From Leptasterias polaris (lineage: Eukaryota > Echinodermata > Asteroidea > Forcipulatida > Asteriidae): a stretch of 64,000 nt of DNA. The stretch spans positions 2,687,001 through 2,751,000 of the forward strand of contig JAZGTN010000026.1 in assembly GCA_037783415.1 (NCBI GenBank). Reading direction: 5' to 3'. The notes under the pieces are model-generated. The model was given only the letters and a program-made list of their open reading frames with translations. It did not search any database and was not told the DNA's origin. The position numbers and the translations under genes are program-made. Positions 39,201-45,200 of the stretch are shown here, in pieces; position 1 is the first letter of the stretch, and the number at the start of each line of letters is the position of its first letter.

Positions 39201-42200
39201 CATCCGAACCACCTCTCCAATGGAATTGGTCTGCATCGATTTCCTCACCTTAGAACCCGACGACAGAAACACCAAAAACATACTTGTTGTAACAGATCAT
39301 TACACAAGATATGCCCAAGCTTTCCCAACCAAAGATCAGACGTCCCGCACCGTTGCTAAAATCTTGTGGGAATCCTACTTCGTACACTATGGATTTCCAG
39401 AAAGGTTACATTCTGACCAAGGTCGTGATTTTGAAGCAAAAATCATCAAGGAGCTCTGCTCAATCTCTGGGACTAAGAAGACTCGAACAACGCCATACCA
39501 TCCTCAAGGAAACGGCCAATGTGAGCGGTTTAATCAAACCTTGCTGATGATGTTAGGCACGCTGGAGGATGAGAAAAAGACTAAATGGCGACTCCATGTT
39601 GGCCCCCTGGTGCATGCTTATAACTGTACCAAGCATACCTCAACAGGAGTGTCTCCATACTTTTTGATGTTCGGCAGAGAACCACGCCTTCCCATTGATC
39701 TTCTGTTTGGTTTACCCACCCTGACTGGGAACACCTTGCATCGGAACTATGTAGCTGACTTAAAAGAAAGACTACAAAGAGCCCATAAACTTGCCTCTGC
39801 CACCATGGAGAAGACTGCATCTGCCTATAGGAAGAAATACAATAAGTCAGTCCGCGAGAATAATCTCAAAGAAGGAGATCATGTTCTTATCAGGAATGTC
39901 GGCTTGAAGGGACAACACAAACTTGCTGATCGCTGGAGTAAAAACGTGTACAAAGTCATCCGCAAGATGAGTCCTGAAATACCTGTGTACTTGGTTGGTC
40001 CGATAAATGATGACGGCCCAAACAAAACTCTCCATCGAAATATGCTGCTTCCATGCGGTTTCTTTGGAAATGAGCCATCTGAAGATGATACACCGAGACC
40101 ACCACAACCAAAACCCCGCCAGCGGAAATCATTAAGACAATCACTTAAAGAGCATCTAGATGATTCAAATGATGCATTGGACTCTGACTCCTCAGACAAG
40201 AGTCAAACATACATCCTCCGTCCAATACCTACTCCAAGGATTTCACTTAATCCAAATGCCCAAAGCTTCATGCCAAAAGAAACTCCTGCAGAAGTCTACA
40301 CTTGTCAGAATGACAATGATGTTCCAGTCCCTGTGGCAAATGAACCTGGAACAAGTCTAATTAACTCCAACTTTGATGAGAAGAAATCTCCTTCAGAATC
40401 AATGTCTTCCTCAGAGTCGGAAACAACTCCAAAGAGTACTTATGCATCTTACAGACCAGTACGTCGGAGAAGACCAAAAGACATTCCTGCAGAAGTCTAC
40501 ACTTGTCAGAATGACAATGATGTTCCAGTCCCTGTGGCGAAGGAACCTGGAACAAGTCTAAATAACTCCAACCTTGATGAGAAGAAATCTCCTTCAGAAT
40601 CAATGTCTTCATCAGAGTCAGAAACAACTCCCAAGAGTACTTATGCATCTCGCAGACCAGTGCGTCGGAGAAGACCCCCTCAGTATTATGGATTCGAAAC
40701 TCCTGAGGCTAAGCTTCTTGCACAACATTTTGCTACTCAACAGGAAGCACTGAAGGCTACCAATAACCTGATTAAGGCCATTTATTCCAAGGCCAATTAA
40801 TTAGTCAAGAAGACACATGTCGAGGACGCCATGATTCAAAGAGGGGAGAATGTCGGACCCTGTCGCATTGCAGTCGTCCTCTGTGTGCGTTGCGCCCGTG
40901 CGCTCTTCAGCACGCGATTATCGCAGCGCGCAAATTGTTGTTTTTATTTTACTTTCTTGTTCTTTATAATTAGAAGCGTTAATGATCTAGAGGTGATCAC
41001 ATCGAAACAATTACTCTCCGGTGTTCTTTCTTATAATTGTATATCACCTCTCGTTGATCTACCCTGTCCCTTACAGGTAGGCTTCTTACTTTGTTATCTT
41101 AATGAATTGTATAAACGATGATTGTATTATTTAATATATTGACGATAATTTTAGAGGAAATATCCCACTCCGTTTTATGTTAAATAAATCCTAAGTTTAT
41201 TTGACGTTAGAAAGATTTGTTGACTTTTTGAAGAATGTGTGAGATTGCAATTCTTTCCATTATACATTTTCGTAAAGTAAATTGTTGTTTATATAAAAAT
41301 TACTTCATTGCTGTTTACTTAAGTAACGTCGATCATTTTTGTTGTTGCAATGATTAGAAGCGTTAATGATCTAGAGGTGATCACATCGAAACAATTACTC
41401 TCCGGTGTTCTTTCTTATAATTGTATATCACCTCTCGTTGATCTACCCTGTCCCTTACAGATCACGCTTTGGGGAGCCGGCCCGGTCCGCCTCTTCGCAA
41501 TTTCCATCCCATTGTTTTGATGATAACAACCTCTGACGCTTTCCATCCCTTTGTGCTGATGATACACCAACCTCTGAGAATATCCTTGAAGCTCTGCTCA
41601 TCGAAGCCTATTTCTCATAATTAATTACACAAGCCGATTGTACTTAAATCACAACATTATTGTAAATCATTGTATATGTTTTGATGATTGATTTGAATAA
41701 TAATATAAGAAGAAGCAATGCATATATAGGCCTATCTCTGTCTGATCTTTATTTTTTTACTAATAGACGAACCGACCAGGTCCTTCAAAATTACTTAGCC
41801 AAAAGTTAGAAAGACCTGTGACAAAATGGACACGTAAATGATGTAGCTTTTACATTCATAATGTTCAACACAGATTTTTAGAGACGGTCAGTTGGTAGAG
41901 CGCGAGCACGTTGAACTGGAGGTCGTTGGTTCAAATCCTGCTCTAGTAAATGTTTCTTTGTTCAACCCAAAAATCATTAAAAATTTACCCAGTCAGTTTT
42001 CCTTGTGGTTTATTATTTGAAACCTATAAACAACGGTGCTTGCTAGAAACAATAATAGCCCGGATAATCCTCAACTCTTCCACATGTTTTGCTTGTAGTA
42101 TGGCTGAATAAGTACAATCTGAAGCACAACAAAAGACAGCAGTATGTCTTTGAAATGATTTGTCTCGTGGAAAGCTTAGATAGTGATATTAAATGTGAAG

Positions 42201-45200
42201 CCCCATACCTTAGTCGGGCACTTCTCGGAAATAGTAAAATGTCAATGAAGTGAAGATAACAAAAACATCGGCTAGTCGAGTGTTGAAAAGCGTCCCTTTT
42301 TAATATGAAATGGGACCAGTGAAAAAGCTGGCTATTCACTGAAAAAGTTAAGGGCAATCTTGGATGTGATGTCCCAAACAATCTTTACAATTGAGAAAAT
42401 ACTGTTAGTATAGGCCCTAATTAAGTGTTAATTGAAAGCTCTTGTTCTCCTATTTGGAGCAAATAAATCCAGTTTTATTTTTGGGCAAGAAGTGCCTTGT
42501 TTTGGTGTAGACAGCAGAGCATTATCACAATTGCTTCCCCAAAGCAAGACTTTCTTTCTAGAGAAACAAATTTTCAACTTTTCAAAATTTATGAACATTT
42601 GCCTATTTTCCTGTTGTGTCGGCAGGTGTACCACTGGTCCAATTCGAGCGGTTTATTTGAGCTATTTGAGACGATTGATTTCACTGGTGCAGTGGACGTG
42701 GATGCATTCCGTGTGGGTCCAGATCTGTATCTAGTTGTAGTCAGTGAATTTGAGCAGCTGGAACTCTTCAGACTTGAAGGTATTGTAATACTTTGAATAC
42801 CCGAGACCCTTTAAATATAAAGTATGATGTGGTTTTTCTTTCATTTGAAGTAGTCTAGTAAGAAAAACAGTACATTAACCACTTCACATCCCTATTGAAA
42901 AAATATTTACCTTCCTCTGCAGGGTGTAATTTTTTGGAACTTTTCGACGGTCAAAATGAAACCCTGACTAAACAAAGTAAAGAAAACAAACATTTTCACA
43001 AAATCTCTTTCAAGAAATTATAGATTGTCTCTCGATGAATTGGCCTGAACCTTGGCTGTAAGTCACAGCTGATAATTGGCCATGTTATGCTGGTTTCTCA
43101 GAATTACCTCCCAAATTCCGACAACAATGGTGGCAGCTTATCAATCTCTCAAATCCTTGTTTGTACAACAAAAGGACGAAGGTCTAAAATCAGGATTACA
43201 CAAGAACCCCATAAAAAAGGGAGATTTTGAGCATGAATTCCAGTACCAATAATGTCCGTCTTTGAACAGGGGAAACGAAGCGTTGCACAGTGAGTGCACA
43301 CACCCTTACATATGACAGTTACAGGGTACTTCAGTTGTTGATCTATTAATTCCTTTTCTGAAGAAATTCTCTGTGGGGTACCACTAGAACAAAGAAAACC
43401 TTGTGAGGTAGCGTTGTTCCTTTGTCAAAAGCACCCCATAAGTCATGTAAGTTGGCGTGTGTAAGGGCATGCTTACACTACACAATGGATTGTCTGGGGG
43501 CATGTATACATGTGTCAGTAGACTTGTGGACAAGTCGTTAAATGTCTGTCGCGGTGATAGCGGAACGGCTTTCTCGCAATATCCCGCGAGAGGGCTGCTC
43601 TGTGCGAGATTACTGCTCTCAAGACTGGTCACTACGAAGAGTCAGCAGCCAGCAACTTCGCGCGAGAGCAGTGATCTCGCGAGAGCATTCTTTATTAGGC
43701 TACAACACCACACGCGACTCGACTCACCGCGACCATCATTAACGACTTGTCAACAAGTCTAATGTGTCAGCCAATCAACTGACCACAATTCAATTCAATT
43801 CAATTCAATGCACATTTATTTTTCATGCTGACAATGACAATTAAACATACAGTTGAAACAAATAACAATGAGTATAATTATGAGAAGATGGATGCCACTT
43901 AATTCAACAATAAGATTTATAGAAATTTCAAAAATAATATCAAGTGTAATTAACATGCTAGCCAACATGCAGGGAAAAAAGTTAAGCATAATGCTTTTGT
44001 ACATTTCCCTGTGACAGACAAGGACTTAGACACGACAAGGACAAAAATAACAATGACAATGACAATGACATTGAGACCAGACCAGTCAAATTAAATAATT
44101 ATCAAAACAAACAGTCTTTGTACAAGTGTGTACTAGATCTACAAATGCATATTCAAGAGGTGATGTTTCAGTTTGTTAGAGAATGACTTGAGTGAACGAG
44201 ACTTTTTAATATCCGAGTTGAGGTTATTCCAGAATAGGGTACCACGAGATACAATGTTGTTTTTTGAAAACGTTGTTCGGTTAAATTTTGTATACAAATC
44301 ACCTTTTGATACTGCACGAGTTGAATACGTATGGACTGATGAACACAGGGTAAAAAGATCATTAAATTCGTTAGGCAAAAAGCCACTTTTATATTTATAC
44401 ATGAATTTACCTAAATTAAAATTGTACAAATCATCAAATTTAAGGACCTTCAAGGCTAGAAACAGAGGCGCAGTGTGATCCAAGTATCCAGTTTTACTGA
44501 TAATTCGAACAGCCTTCTTTTGTAGGAGAGTGAGTTTTTTACATTGTGTGATTGTTACGTTACCCCAATTAATTATTGCATAGTTTAAATACGACAAGAT
44601 GAGAGAATTATATAATGTTAAAAGAATACTTGTAGGTAGAACAAACTTCAGTCTATTCATAACGCCAATGTTTTTAGATCAAAAGAGGATACAATCAAAA
44701 GAGGATACTCAAAAATTGTTCCAGGCATTTATAATATTCTTTATCCCAGATGCAAAATCAACATCTACCACATGGTTATACCGGCAAGTTTACTAGCTAT
44801 AGTTCCTTCTTATTATCCACACAATGCCAGGCTTCAAACATCATTTATCATTCAATGTGTTTCTTCATCTTCAGGTGTCGTGGGTTTCAATCATATACTT
44901 TCCCTAGCCAACTATGGTGTTGTTTCTGTGGAGGTATTCGAGATGCCAGATCTACCCCCAGTTGAGAATCTCTTCTTCGCTGTGGCTGTTGATCCCCCGA
45001 GCGACGACACTGTTTACTCCAGAATTCTGCAGGGAAAGACTCTAGGTAAATGTTGGTGGATAGGTATTCCAAAAGGTATGGTACACCGTGCCATGGAGTG
45101 CCGTGAATGATGTTTCAGAATGCGGCTGGGTCCAGGTACATTGTCCTTGAGACGCAAAATGCTTAACTAAAGTCAGCCACTGTTACATCATTTATTAGGA

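Larger units (their letters stand above)
37732..41823 (+). mobile_element. Ty3/gypsy LTR retrotransposon, 5'-truncated
   Basis: It contains the end of reverse transcriptase, RNase H, integrase and a 3' LTR. Gag, protease, the catalytic part of reverse transcriptase and the 5' LTR are absent. It sits in the same orientation as the host gene in the intron between exons 39 and 40. The reading frame has one in-frame stop; otherwise it is little decayed, so the insertion seems fairly young. Confidence 0.92.
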
